Positions 20,342-31,215 of a stretch of DNA of 64,000 bases are shown in pieces (position 1 is the stretch's first letter; each line of letters starts with the position of its first letter). The DNA comes from Parapristionchus giblindavisi. Taxonomy: Eukaryota > Nematoda > Chromadorea > Rhabditida > Diplogasteridae. The notes beneath the pieces were generated by a model. It did not search any database. It saw nothing but the letters and a program-made list of their open reading frames with translations, and was not told the origin of the DNA. The stretch is from positions 124,001-188,000 of the forward strand of contig CALSFV010000001.1 of NCBI GenBank assembly GCA_943737045.1, given 5' to 3'. The position numbers and the translations under genes are program-made.

Positions 20342-22229
20342 ATGCAATTATTTGTTTTGCTGAATGACCACGAGGGATTGGCGCACAGAAAAATCGACTT
20401 GGAATTGGATGAGCAGGTATTTACTTTAAATAATTACTGAGCATAATATTAATAATTCAATTTTAGACCACTCTCCGTCAACTGAAGAAAACGATTAGTT
20501 TACGGTTAAATATCGACCCTGATTCGCAGAATTTGTATTTCGATGACGGACGAGAAATCTGTGGCATTGATTTAAATAGTCAGCTACCGCAAATTGGACT
20601 CCGTCATCTGGATAAATTGATCGTTGTAAATAAATTTGATGTTTTTTTAAAATTTTAAAATTTATTTTGCATCTTTTGACAAGACGTATTCTTTTTGAGG
20701 ATAAATTTAAAGGGAGCGTAACCTCACTCAATGGTCTCTTCGACGCGCAATGCTCTATTGTTGTTAGAGAACAGAGAAATAGTGTGTGCAATGAAGAGAC
20801 CATTGAGTGAGGTAACCCTCCCTTTAATAATTTTTGAGATTCAAAATTGTATTAAGCAATTCTTATAAAGTTTTGAGAATCTTTTAAAAATATTAACACA
20901 TAATTATATGTTTATAATACAAGACCCTGGATAGCTAGTGAATTTTATAACATTGTTCTCAAGATATATTTTTTTTAATTTTCAGAAGCACTCATTGCTT
21001 GCAAACTGGATCGAATTTTGTGAATATCACAAATCCGCCGAAAAGTCTAAACAACAACATCGAATCAAAGCTGATGTGGACGCGGCATTACAACTGCTGA
21101 AATTCCTACAATCGCATAATTTCTTCCTTTGTTATGCACGTCTTGGCTCAAAAATCCGCCTCTTTTCCGATCAGTTCGCTCACTATTTGGATTCAAATAA
21201 TACATATATTGAATATGCTGCTAACGAATACTTTTCGAAACTTTTCCATGACAGCCCAGAATATCCTCAAATAGAAATAAAGTGCAATCCGAAGGAGAAT
21301 TGTGGAGCACAAGTGAGTCTTATAGGATAATAAAAGTTTTACAGCTTTTATATCTTAGAGAAGTTTGACTGCATAAATTTGCCTTGCCATTGAAATTATC
21401 AATTGAAATTTTTTAGGGCGGACTCATCTGCGAAGTGTTAAAAGGAAACGTCGCTCTCGGGAAGTTCCATGTTAAGACCCACTTGGACACCGCAACTTGC
21501 TCTTCGAATCATACCAGTCCTGACCTTCGCGAGCTATTCGTCTATCGATTTCTAGAAATTATAAAGATTGGGCCGGAAGTGCATTTTCTACCTAATGTTC
21601 ATTATTCCACATTTGCCCTCTACATCGCTACTAAAGACGGTACGTGCTTTTTTGACAGAAGGTGTTGTTCATTTATATATATATATATATATTATATACA
21701 TATATTTTAGTTACTGGGTTTAAACGAGCGCTTGAAGCTCGTTCTATAATCAGCAATGAATGCAAAATCCAACTGGAACTTCTACGCAGAATACTCTATT
21801 TGACTGATTTGCATTCCGCCAACTATGGGCTGGACAGTGATATGAATCTCTGTATAGTGGACTTCCAGGTTAATTTTAACTAGTTTTGTTAAACCTTTTA
21901 CGCTTTTATAATAAAAGTATTTAGCCCAATTTTATTGTCTGTATTTCAAATCGTTAAATAAACTTTTTATTCAGGTTGACAATCATACGAAGAGTGCTAA
22001 CGTTGGTGAATATTTACAAGGAGACAGGGAGGAGCGTATCCGATAGGGAAAGAACTGCTTTTCGAAGTGGAATATGGCGAACATTATTGACGATGTCGAC
22101 AACCGTATAGCTGTTCAGAAGGCTTTATTCAAGGGGAAGCGCATTACGTTTTTGCCAAGCAAAAACTACAACGAATATCTTTCTCAAGTTAAAAAAAATA
22201 TCACCATGTTTGGCGAGATATTTGTGTAA
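20342..22229 (+). CDS. Ubiquitin-like-domain protein with kinase-like motifs; one in-frame TAG (gene G)
   Basis: Six exons: 20342-20416, 20467-20625, 20986-21312, 21417-21639, 21711-21868 and 21975-22229, 399 codons in one phase-consistent frame. Residues 1-78 form a ubiquitin-like fold (MQLFVLLNDHEG..., TTLRQLKKTI, IDPDSQNLYFDD). Residues ~188-320 look kinase-like: VALGKFHVKTH, a helix LRELFVYRFLEIIKIGPEV, a catalytic-loop-like TDLHSANYG (D294, H296, N299), and VDFQ (D312) where DFG would be. The kinase relation is my inference. Codon 338 is TAG (22044-22046), then the frame stays open to TAA, so the gene either makes a 337-residue product or is newly inactivated. TTTTTTAG directly before the ATG could be an SL trans-splice acceptor. 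A TTAA MITE sits in intron 2. Confidence 0.7.
20707..20827. mobile_element. TTAA MITE family 1 in gene G intron 2
   Basis: 121 bp from TTAA to TTAA with nearly perfect arms (AGGGAGCGTAACCTCACTCA and its complement). It fills a third of the intron. Confidence 0.8.
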
Positions 22230-22296
22230 TTAGTAGTAAAATTTTATTCTAGAATAATTTTTTAACATTTCAATATTGGGTGAAATTTGTTTCGAG

Positions 22297-22984
22297 GGTG
22301 TAATGTTGAGTTGGAACATTTTTCCTGGAACACTGTATTACGCAACTTCTAGTTGGGCACTTTTTAAAAAGCACTCTCACTGCAAAACTATTCATTCGGA
22401 CACCGCTATTTGGGGAAAGTTTTTATTGGAATGAAAGGACTGGAATTCTCATTTCGTAATTATAATATGGGAAACCACGTTTCGGAACTTTTTTTTCGGA
22501 ACTATGTTTTGGGAACTTTTTTCTCTCGGAACTTTCGTGTTGGAAAGTGATCTCCGAAAACTGATGTTTGTTGAATTCTTGATCTTGTTAGTCATGGTAA
22601 TTTCTTATTTGCATACCCATTTTCATTCCCATTTGTTTGTTTGACGCTTATCTCCTCATTACTCTCATGTCACTCGCTGTAGGAATCGGTGGTCCGCCTG
22701 TGAAGTGAGATAAAATGTGTAAATGAGATAAGAAGTTCCAGAACCATAGTTCCATTGAAAGAGTTCCAAAAAAAAAGTTCCGAGATGAGGTTTTCGAAAG
22801 AATAATTTCTGAAATGCATAATTCCGAGCTAGTCATTCCGAAAGAAATGATCTGAAATGAGAGGTCCAAAATGAAGGATTCCCAGAACACCATTCTGAAA
22901 CAAATTGTTCCTTTATCGGTGATCCAATAAAAATGGTCCGATAAATGAAGTTCCAGGAAAAATGTTCCAACTCAACATTGCACC
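22297..22984. mobile_element. hAT-like non-autonomous element, GGAAC-rich
   Basis: 688 bp. The ends GGTGTAATGTTGAGTTGGAA and its near-complement form inverted repeats of about 35 bp, flanked by an exact 8-bp duplication, GTTTCGAG, at 22289-22296 and 22985-22992. The interior repeats GGAACTTTT and AGTTCC words. It starts 67 bases after the gene G stop. Similar GGAACAGT words recur near 33890-33950. Confidence 0.8.
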
Positions 22985-22999
22985 GTTTCGAGAAAATGA

Positions 23000-24156
23000 G
23001 AGTAGGGGGCTGTACAGAATAGGCATATGTGTACTAACCACAGTTTTTTATTCTAAAATTATTCATTAATTAAATGGTTTACGTAAACCAGAGGAGAGAA
23101 GAAAAACAAATCACAGAAAATAAACCTTCATTTAACTTCCAGTGATAGAAGTTTTGAATATTACTCTTTACCAAAGAAAATATTAGAGAACAATTATGAA
23201 ATAGCTTTAATAAAACTAGATGTAGAGATAAATAATTCATATTTGAGGTGTGAATTGTTAATTCATAACACAAATATGGGTGAAAAAAATAATTTAGTGA
23301 ATAATATAATTAAAGAAAAAATTATAAAAATATTCCAGATAATATTTATATTAATTGCAATTTAATAGATTATTCATATGTTAATGAAAATGATATTAAC
23401 TCGTTATGTAGAATAAGAAATAAGGCTGGAGCTATTAGTTCAGTTTCAGTTTCAGTTTCAAACACATTTATCAAGAGTGGGACTCTGATGTACATGGGGG
23501 AAAAAGCTCTTCTTACTTCCGATTGTCCCAGAACACTGACGTTGATCTTCATATGCGCATCTTCGATTTCACAAATCCGAGAAGATCGACAGGCAGTTTG
23601 GAGATGACCGAAGAAGTTGGCTTCCCATGCTTCTTCGGTCATCTCCAAAAAGTGAGCCAAAATAGTTAGTTTATCATAAAGTAACTAATGAAATAAAGAA
23701 AATTAATATTAGACATGTAGATGATAAAAATAACTTAATTAAGTGTAATAATACAGATCTTTATTTAGAATTACATTTAAAGGAAGTATAATTTCATTAT
23801 TTTGAGATACGCTTTAAACCTGAACCAGTAATTAGAGTTTGTCAATGATTTCAGGTCTTTTGAAAAATGCATTTATAAGGCTAATTTTTTTATAATACCA
23901 GTTTTTTTATAATACCAGTCACTCATTATAGAGAAATTTTCAAAAAAGTGTGGCAAGTGAGGAGATTCTCTGACATCAGAGAATGAAAATTTGTTGAAAT
24001 GAAGAATGATGTAGAAGTGTTATTATAATCCCTCCATCCTATGCTACTGGAGAAGGAGAGGTAGAGAAAGGGACGGAGCGAGAGAGAGAGAGAGAAGGGC
24101 ATTACGGCCTTACAGTCAATTTTCCATAAATCATTTTAAAAGTTGTTGTTAACTCC
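23000..24156. other. Intergenic with a dispersed-repeat fragment
   Basis: AT-rich sequence without a gene. Near 23437-23510 there is CAGTTTCAGTTTCAGTTTCA, then TTATCAAGAGTGGGACTCTG and ATGTACATGGGGG. The TTATCAAGAGT...CTCTGATGT core recurs near 49905-49945 and, inverted, near 63130-63165, so it belongs to a dispersed family, perhaps a retroposon 3' end. A short inverted repeat, GGAGATGACCGAAGAAG, lies at about 23603-23646. Confidence 0.4.
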
Positions 24157-24465
24157 GCAATTTTAGGAGGGCCAATAATTTGGTCGAAGTGGGGCCAATA
24201 ATTTGGTGGATCGTAAAAGTTGACTCTAAAATTTGGCTACCAGACAAGCCCCACTTTTAAAGTTGAGTCAATAATTTGGTGGTTGAGCCAATAATTTGGT
24301 TCGAAGTGGGGCTAAAATTTAAAAAAAAATAACAGCCCCACTTCGAACCAAATTATTGGCTCAACCACCAAATTATTGACCCAACTTAAAAGTGGGGCTT
24401 GTCTGGTAGCCAAATTTTAGGCACCCAAAAATGTTCGACCAAATTATTGGCCCACCTAAAATTGC
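24157..24465. mobile_element. Fold-back of CCAATAATTTGG words
   Basis: Arms of about 145 bp, starting GCAATTTTAGG, meet at about 24320. Inside each arm CCAATAATTTGG and CCCCACTT words repeat. No clear target duplication was found. Confidence 0.65.
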
Positions 24466-24843
24466 TTAGAAACATTGAAAATTTGTGTGATTGGTGCAGA
24501 AAATAAGCAAAAGAGAATGGTTATGAAAGGATATGAATCTGTGAAATTTGAGAATTTGGTGATTTTAAGGACAATTTTACCATTCAACCATGGGTTTATG
24601 ATAAATATTTTTGTAAAGTTCAATGTTGAACTTGTGAAATACGAATAAGAAATTTTTTTTCAGAAGACTGGGTGAATTTGAAGCTTGTTATAGGAAAAAG
24701 ATGAAAAGAACCATTTTTGTAAACATGCTTATGGTTGTTATTGGAAAGCGAAATTTGCGCGATAATTTAGAAAAATCAGCAAAAGAGAATTGACCTAAAA
24801 GAATTCGAAGCTGCGTAATTTGAAAAGTTCTTGATTTTAATGG

Positions 24844-25157
24844 CTCGTTAAAATATAGTGGAAAACCGAAATCGGCGACTTTCCACCCGTTAAAAAAGTA
24901 CCCGGAAAGTCGAAAATGGAAACACGAAATTTGAATTCGCGCGCGCGCAAAGAGGTGCGGGAATTCAAATTAAGAGTTTCCGTCATCAATTTTTAGCAGT
25001 TGAAATGGAAATTCAACTCGGAAAATCGGAATTTGAATTCCCGCACCTCTTTGCGCGCGAGCAAATTCAAATTTCATGTTTCCATTTTCGACTTTCCGGG
25101 TACTTTTTTAACGGGTGGAAAGTCGCCGATTTCGGTTTTCCACTATTTTTTAACGAG
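24844..25157. mobile_element. Fold-back, 314 bp
   Basis: The arms run from CTCGTTAAAATATAGTGG through CCGAAATCGGCGACTTTCCA to GCGCGCGCAAAGAGGTGCGG and are mirrored on the right, with a loop near 24990-25005. AT-rich outside, GC-rich inside. Confidence 0.65.
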
Positions 25158-25512
25158 ACATAAGTCGCGAATTTTACCACTTAGCCGTTGATTTTGTTAA
25201 GTCTATTGCATAGTTTTGTGTTACAAAAAATAAAAGAAAAAGATTGCAATTCGAAAAGTTGTCGATTTTAAGGTCAAGAATTTTTCCACTTAGCTATGAA
25301 TATTTGGTAATTTTTTGTACAACTTTGATTTGTTATAAGTGTAGATGGATAAAGCTGTGAGAAGATTGGACGATTTTGAAGTGTTTTTTTTATAAGGAAA
25401 AGATGAAAAGTGAGACGGACACACAGACAGACAGACAGACGTGCATAATCATTTTATAAAATAAAATAATGTTTAGTATTATCACAAGAGACCGTTAATT
25501 AGGATTCATTAT

Positions 25513-25720
25513 CTCTGGTATTTCGAAACTTAAAGTCTACTTAAAGTTTTCACTTGAAGTAGACTTGCAACTCTACTTAAAGTTAAACGTAAGTCTACTT
25601 TAAGTGGTGTGATATACTGTAATGCATTTCGTCAAATGTTCTTTCACTTTAAGTTTACTTGAAGTAAACTTTAAGTCAGTGACGTAGTTTAAGTAGACTT
25701 TAAGTTTCGAAATACCAGAG
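25513..25720. mobile_element. Fold-back, 208 bp
   Basis: CTCTGGTATTTCGAAACTTA begins each arm. Repeated AAGTAGACTT/AAGTCTACTT words fill the stem, and the loop lies near 25610-25640. Confidence 0.6.
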
Positions 25721-25789
25721 TAGTAGCCATAGACATATATCGTGCAAAATTATTTCAAATTATAATAAATGTCCATTTTTCTACTAATT

Positions 25790-25790
25790 A

Positions 25791-25876
<86 letters not shown>
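25790..25876. repeat. (TA)n microsatellite, about 87 bp
   Basis: Uninterrupted TA repeat. Other tracts lie at 37362-37410 (gene H intron 10), 40967-40998 and 60334-60404. Confidence 0.95.
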
Positions 25877-25878
<2 letters not shown>

Positions 25879-25977
25879 ATCATCGATTCTATCTTCTTCC
25901 CCCAATCTACCATCTTTAACAACTCAAAAAAGTCGTCCATCGATGTGGCTGACACTTTTCTCGCGCTGCCAAGCGGG

Positions 25978-26140
25978 AGTCTCCCTCTCCCTCTCCTTTT
26001 CCCTCTCCCTCTCCTTTTCCCTCTCCCTCTCCCTCTCCCTCTGTCCATCATCTGAAGACGAAAGTGCAAATAGTATCTCTCCCTCTCCCTCTTCCCCTCT
26101 CTCCCTCTCCCTCTCCCTCTTCCTCTCCCTCTCCTTCTTC
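25978..26140. repeat. CTCCCT-rich polypyrimidine tract
   Basis: Imperfect CTCCCT hexamer array broken by a unique piece at about 26042-26080. Similar hexamer arrays occur at 55841-55930. Confidence 0.85.
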
Positions 26141-26620
26141 TCACTTCAGATGGCGGAAGTTATATCTCCTCACTTCCCCTCATCCGCACCATTCTCATTT
26201 TGATAATCGAGAACGTTCCCGATCAAGTTACACGGAGACAAATTCTCGCCTCTATAGAAATCCACAAAAATCTATCGAGGAAACGCTTTCGGATTCTATA
26301 GCCCCTCGACCTTTTTGTGTGTTGTTTGTTGCCTTTTGTATGGAAGGGGCGTGTTGATCCCAACGATGCTATGTCCTGGTTGTGGTGGGAATGGCCCTCT
26401 GGGAATGATTCTCGGCTATTCAGACCAAAAGCCACTCACTCTCTCACCCCGACCCACATTACTAATATTGGTACCATTTCGCGTTGTTTTTGTGTTATTT
26501 ATCAATGATTTAATAACCTAATCTAAGTCTTCTTTATCTGTCAATAATGAGTACAAATATTGATTTATTTTTAAACATTGTCTAGTTCTATCATCAATGT
26601 GTTTGCGAACATATATCTTT

Positions 26621-26692
26621 TAATTATCGTTAATTTACTTAGATATCATCATATAAAAAAGATGATGATATCTAAGTAAATTAATGATAATT
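26621..26692. other. 72-nt near-perfect hairpin
   Basis: Arms of 31 bases (the right arm begins ATGATGATATCTAAGTAAAT) pair with one mismatch around a 9-base loop. It could be a minimal MITE relic or a small-RNA precursor. Confidence 0.5.
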
Positions 26693-27336
26693 GATACGAT
26701 TCGCTCCTTGGAGAAACCTAATGGCGACCCAGCTGACACTTATTAGCTGAATAAAGTTGTTCTAATGTATGTAATGTAATCATCATATAATTATCACTGG
26801 CCCATCAGTGATCTCTCGCAGTGTCTTGGGAAACGGAATGTACTTTCCGATAATGCTGTGCTGATGATATCGTGCTGACCTTTCACGTCGCTCTGGAATA
26901 CTCTGCTCTAGCCGTAGACTTCGACTATGAGAGACTTCCGAAATAGCTGATGATTGCATTTCAACTCGCTGATTTCCTGCCACAACCTAATTTAAACAGC
27001 ACCCATCCTCGGATAAATTCAGTATTCGACCTCAATACTTGATCAATAAATCTCAATTCAGTGCATCACCCATTCTTCCATATATTTATTTATTTATATT
27101 TATTGCGTCGAGCAGAATATTATAAAGGTGTAGTTGGCTTATCTGATTGCAATTTCATCTATTATTTTGGACGCTTGGTCAAGTAGATAAAATGCAATAG
27201 ATGAATCTGATTTGAAGTTGACACCCGCTAATGTTCTTGGCAAAGTTCCAAATGATAAGCTGGATTTGCCACTAGTTTATCTCATTTATCGCTTCATTAA
27301 TATAGGAGCACATTGATTAATATCCCTAGGGCCGTG

Positions 27337-27451
27337 ATAAAGGCACACCCCGAGCTCATTTTACTCTCTCCGCTCTGGCTCTCTCGCAGACAAAAAAGCG
27401 AGAGAGCATTGTCAGAGTGGAGAGTTTCAATTAGCTCGGGTGTTCCATTAA
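27337..27451. mobile_element. TTAA MITE family 2
   Basis: AGGCACACCCCGAGCTCATT to TCGGGTGTTCCATTAA with a central GCGAGAGAGC stem. The left TTAA is mutated to ATAA. Confidence 0.7.
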
Positions 27452-29637
27452 GAGTTCGTACTTGTCAGGGCATAGTCCCATAATGTCCCCCCCCCCCCCC
27501 CCCGATATGTTCATTTTCTCCTTGCTCTAGTCCAATTTTGTGTTTGTCGTCCTTTTCAGTGAATGATCAAACGAGATTAGTCCGACTTCTATATCAACCC
27601 TCTCCCTCTCCTTATTCTCTCCCTCTCCTTATTCTCTCCCTCTCCATCTATGGTTCTAGGGTCTCTCCCTCTCCTCCTCCATCTAACACTGACCCAACAC
27701 TTTCTAATCTCTATCTGTTTCCTCGCTAATCGTATTCTAGTCTGCGCAGTTCCAGACACGTTCCTTCAGCACATTTTATTCGTATCATAATTTCACAATG
27801 CATTACTGCTAATTTGCTTTTTTGTTACATATATGTAGATAAGAAGCGCGGGGCATCAAAGGACCAACTGTGTTTTGACTATGCCGTTCTAGCTCATCTC
27901 TGTAACTCAATTTCCTTAAATACCAAACACATTACAAATATCAATTGTTCATTGGGGCGATACGAGGTGGTTCCGCTGACCTTTGTTTCTTGCAATGTTC
28001 GTAAAGCAACATTCTTCAAAAATTTATCCTTCTCACTTTATATTGACCAGAATCTCCAACATCATATTCCGCAACGAATCATCCGCAGTTTCGTTTTACT
28101 CATTTTTCACTGTGCGTAGCTTCTCCTTGACTCGGCTCCAACTCTGACTATACATCATAATCCGTGCGTGGCACACTATCGTTTACTTACCCCCGTGCTC
28201 GCTTCCACCTCTCACTTACAATGGCGATCTTACAATGGGCCTACTACCGGTCTCTGTCGTCCCACAAACACTTTACGTATGCGTGAGTGCGTATTTGACA
28301 CCGAGACAAGCCCATTCAACTCCCCCCTCTAAGCTCACTTACCCCTGCCTCTCTTCTCTTTGAAGTCTGCCTCCGACTCATCTTACTTTGACTCTTACAT
28401 TAATATTTCAGTGAATTGTTATTTTTGGCCCTCATGACCTATTTGTAGATTACTATGTACTAGTGCGAGAGATATTGTATTATTTCACAACTCCGTATTA
28501 TGTGTTCTACAGAAAAGGGAAAATATCCAGGATGCAAGTTTTTGATGTACTTGTTTCCTTGGAAAAGCCCCCTTTTCCGGCAAAGATTGAAGAATTCTTT
28601 AAGAGCGCCTGTTCGCCTGATCCTTGCAGACTCATCATGACCCCTCCACCGTTCCTCATCTGCGCAAAAATCGCAGAATACACCGGAACAAAGGAAATGA
28701 AATCCATACCATTGTTGTGTTGTTGCTGAAGATGCCCTCTGAGAGTTTTTCATGAGTGTGTCTTTCTTGCCGAGAGCTCCATCTTATGTATTCTCTGTTA
28801 CGCGATCTCTCCCTCTACCTCTCTATCTCTCCTCTACCTCTCTATCCCTCTCCACCTCTCCCTTCCCTTTTCCTTTCCATCCTGTGTAATTGATCTTGTG
28901 GACCACAGAGTGAACTAGAGAGACACCATTGTTTTCCCTGATTTTTGGATTTATTTGGGTGTTTAGTTTATTTGAATGAATTTTATTTACTTACTTACTT
29001 AGTTTTCGAGGTGTTACTTTGTATTTTATTATTCATTACATCAAGTGCCCTCAAGGTACTTACGCGAAGTTGAGTTGAAGTATTACCGCAAGGTATTTTA
29101 AACTTCCCACTCTTTCCATACCTTCTTAATTTCCCGATCTTCAAGAGCATGTCTTTCATACCTCGAAACGTTCTAATACCACTTTCTGCAGCTGTCTCCA
29201 TTTGTGCTCATACCATTCCATCTTTTCTGAGACTAGCAGAGCCTTCTCTTGAAAATTATGCTTAAATTCAAAACTGAACTAAAATTTGTATCGAGTTTCT
29301 CATAATTTCATCATCACAGGCGCACTCCTTCTCACCCGCAAAAAGCGATTGGCAGCGCTTATCTCACTACGCCACCACTACCAGCCATTGTCTATTTGCT
29401 TGACCACAATCGGATTATGAACACTCTTATCACCCTCCGTTTCCTGTTTCGATCTCCCAAGGTGATTGTACACGGAGAGATTCAGATATTCTCATGGATC
29501 ATTCAAGCGTAGTTGCGTGTAGTTTACGATCTGCAGTAATCCTTTACGAAAACTTGATTTCTTGCGCTCTACAAAAATTCCATTTATTTCACTCACGTTT
29601 TGGTGTTCGTAGCACTTATTTCTTTGTCATTGTCACG

Positions 29638-29663
29638 CTTTATGGTGTCTAAACACCATAAAG
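29638..29663. other. Perfect short hairpin
   Basis: GCTTTATGGTGT pairs perfectly with ACACCATAAAGC around CTAA. The sequence after it (to about 29790) resembles 50978-51100, so it probably marks the end of a dispersed element. Confidence 0.45.
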
Positions 29664-30049
29664 CACAATATAACTAACCCATATATTTTTTTTAATAATT
29701 TACATTTTACATGCATGCAAACCTATACTTGCACATATATTATTAAAATATTGATAATTTAATTGTCATTACAGTGCGTGACGTAAATGTGACATAAAGT
29801 GCTTCCTTGCTTTACACTACTTGACCGCACTTACGAATGCATCCTCGTCGCTCTTTAATCCCTTATCTCCCTCGATCTTATCATCGTTTAGTACATCCTA
29901 GTTCTGGCTTCATCCGTCTTGTCTCAAGTGCCATGTCCTTTATCAATGGTATTACACATGATTTCTTTCGACGTTGCTCGACATGGAAGATAGGCTTCAT
30001 GGTAGTAAAGGGCATCAAGATGAGAAACAACTTGAACAAACTTTGACCG

Positions 30050-30251
30050 TATAAAATACACTTGTTTATTTGGTACGAGAGTAGCCAACCACTGCCACAA
30101 TGAATTTCTATGTTTAGAGAGAGGGCTCCGGTGAGAGAGTAGGTAGATCAGAGAGAGCGAGGAAGGAAAGGAGGAAAGAGTGGGGAGTTAATTGATAGTT
30201 CTTCCTCTGTTTAGCAGCAGTAGCAATGCAATTATGCAAGTACATTTTATA
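30050..30251 (+). mobile_element. 202-bp MITE, copy 1
   Basis: The ends TATAAAATACACTTG / TATAAAATGTACTTG form inverted repeats; a TA duplication may be included in them. It is nearly identical to 38531-38732 and has exactly the same length. Confidence 0.75.
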
Positions 30252-30574
30252 TGGAAAATATCTACTGTTGTTTAAAATTTTCTGATCGTCCGATGTCTTT
30301 CCGAGTCTTCTCGATTAATTGATATTGATTTTTTTTCAAATAATCACATTTCATTGGTTCAATGTCTTTCCACACTCAATTTCTCATTAAGTTTTGGAAT
30401 CCTGGGTTTCACACAAAATCCGGTTCTGATTCAAACGATTCCTGCGTAACCATCATTCGTATATTGACTTCTTTTGACATTTCCATCACTTCCGTGGACA
30501 CTTTCCTCTTCTTTGATCTGAAGTGACCATAATCGGGAATCGAGAGAAAGCGAGAGGTGCAGAGGGGAGGGAGA

Positions 30575-30598
30575 GGGAGAGAGAGAGAGGGAGAGGGA

Positions 30599-30637
<39 letters not shown>
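30575..30637. repeat. GA-rich microsatellite
   Basis: GAGAGGGAGAGG words followed by an uninterrupted (GA)n run. Confidence 0.9.
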
Positions 30638-30639
<2 letters not shown>

Positions 30640-30790
30640 GTGACAAAGTGAGAGTATATGGGGCAGATTTCAGTTTGTTCATAGGGACCGTAACCGTTGT
30701 CGATGGTTTCCTCACATCACACACTATTTCCTTGTACCTCTGTCCCTGAGTGAAACGGTTCACACAGCCTTCATTATCGCTTCATCTCTT

Positions 30791-30910
30791 CACAGTATTC
30801 TGGTTCAAGCCATTTTGTTTCCATAGCGAGACAAGCGAAAGACGATTGCATTTGAGAGAGTTTCTATGTTGAGCGGTCGTTTTTGCTTTCACAGCCTATA
30901 GAACATCGTG
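30791..30910 (+). mobile_element. 120-bp MITE with 4-bp duplication, copy 1
   Basis: Ends CACAGTATTCTGG / CACGATGTTCTATAG, flanked by TCTT at 30787-30790 and 30911-30914. Two more copies of exactly 120 bp lie at 32460 and 60405. CAC ends with a 4-bp duplication recall the Chapaev (CMC) group, which is an inference. Confidence 0.75.
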
Positions 30911-31215
30911 TCTTGTCGTTCATTACAATCAATCCGACTTCAGCTTGACTTTCGTGTTGTTTATTATAACTTTATTTCATTTTTCACACGTTAATTTACA
31001 TGCAAACCTTTTAAATTCGCACTTCGACCTAATTTGTCTCTCCACTCTAGTAATGCTGTCTTGTAGACAGAGAGAGCCAGAACGTTTCGTGTAATTATTT
31101 ATTCGAATCCACTATATATTAGTTTGAACGTCTTCCTCCTAATAATTCTACCGTATCCATGCAGGTGGTTCACGCCGGTCGTTCGCTGTGTCATGCGCAT
31201 GATCGCTCTGAATAG

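Larger units (their letters stand above)
25721..31215. other. Repeat-rich intergenic region before gene H
   Basis: No gene could be supported over 5.5 kb. It holds a long (TA)n tract, CTCCCT and GAGAGA low-complexity tracts, a C-run (27488-27503), hairpins at 26621-26692 and 29638-29663, four MITEs listed separately, and a retroposon-like tail near 26700-26790. Two ORFs near 27814-28119 and 28460-28753 look mildly protein-like but have no recognisable domain. Confidence 0.45.

Noticed and set aside
25788..26203. ORFs of 86-118 aa across the CTCCCT and TA tracts
   Set aside because: They are translations of simple repeats (RGRGRG, IYIYIY, SLSLSL).
27814..28119. 101-aa plus-strand ORF with protein-like composition
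   Set aside because: No start context, domain, partner exon or homology that I recognise. A possible acceptor before it (ATATATGTAG) is the only support.
28460..28753. Overlapping ORFs on both strands (88 and 97 aa)
   Set aside because: Both strands read open, so neither is favoured, and no splice partners were found.
30431..30763. 110-aa minus-strand ORF
   Set aside because: Made by the (GA)n tract and a decayed family 1 MITE.
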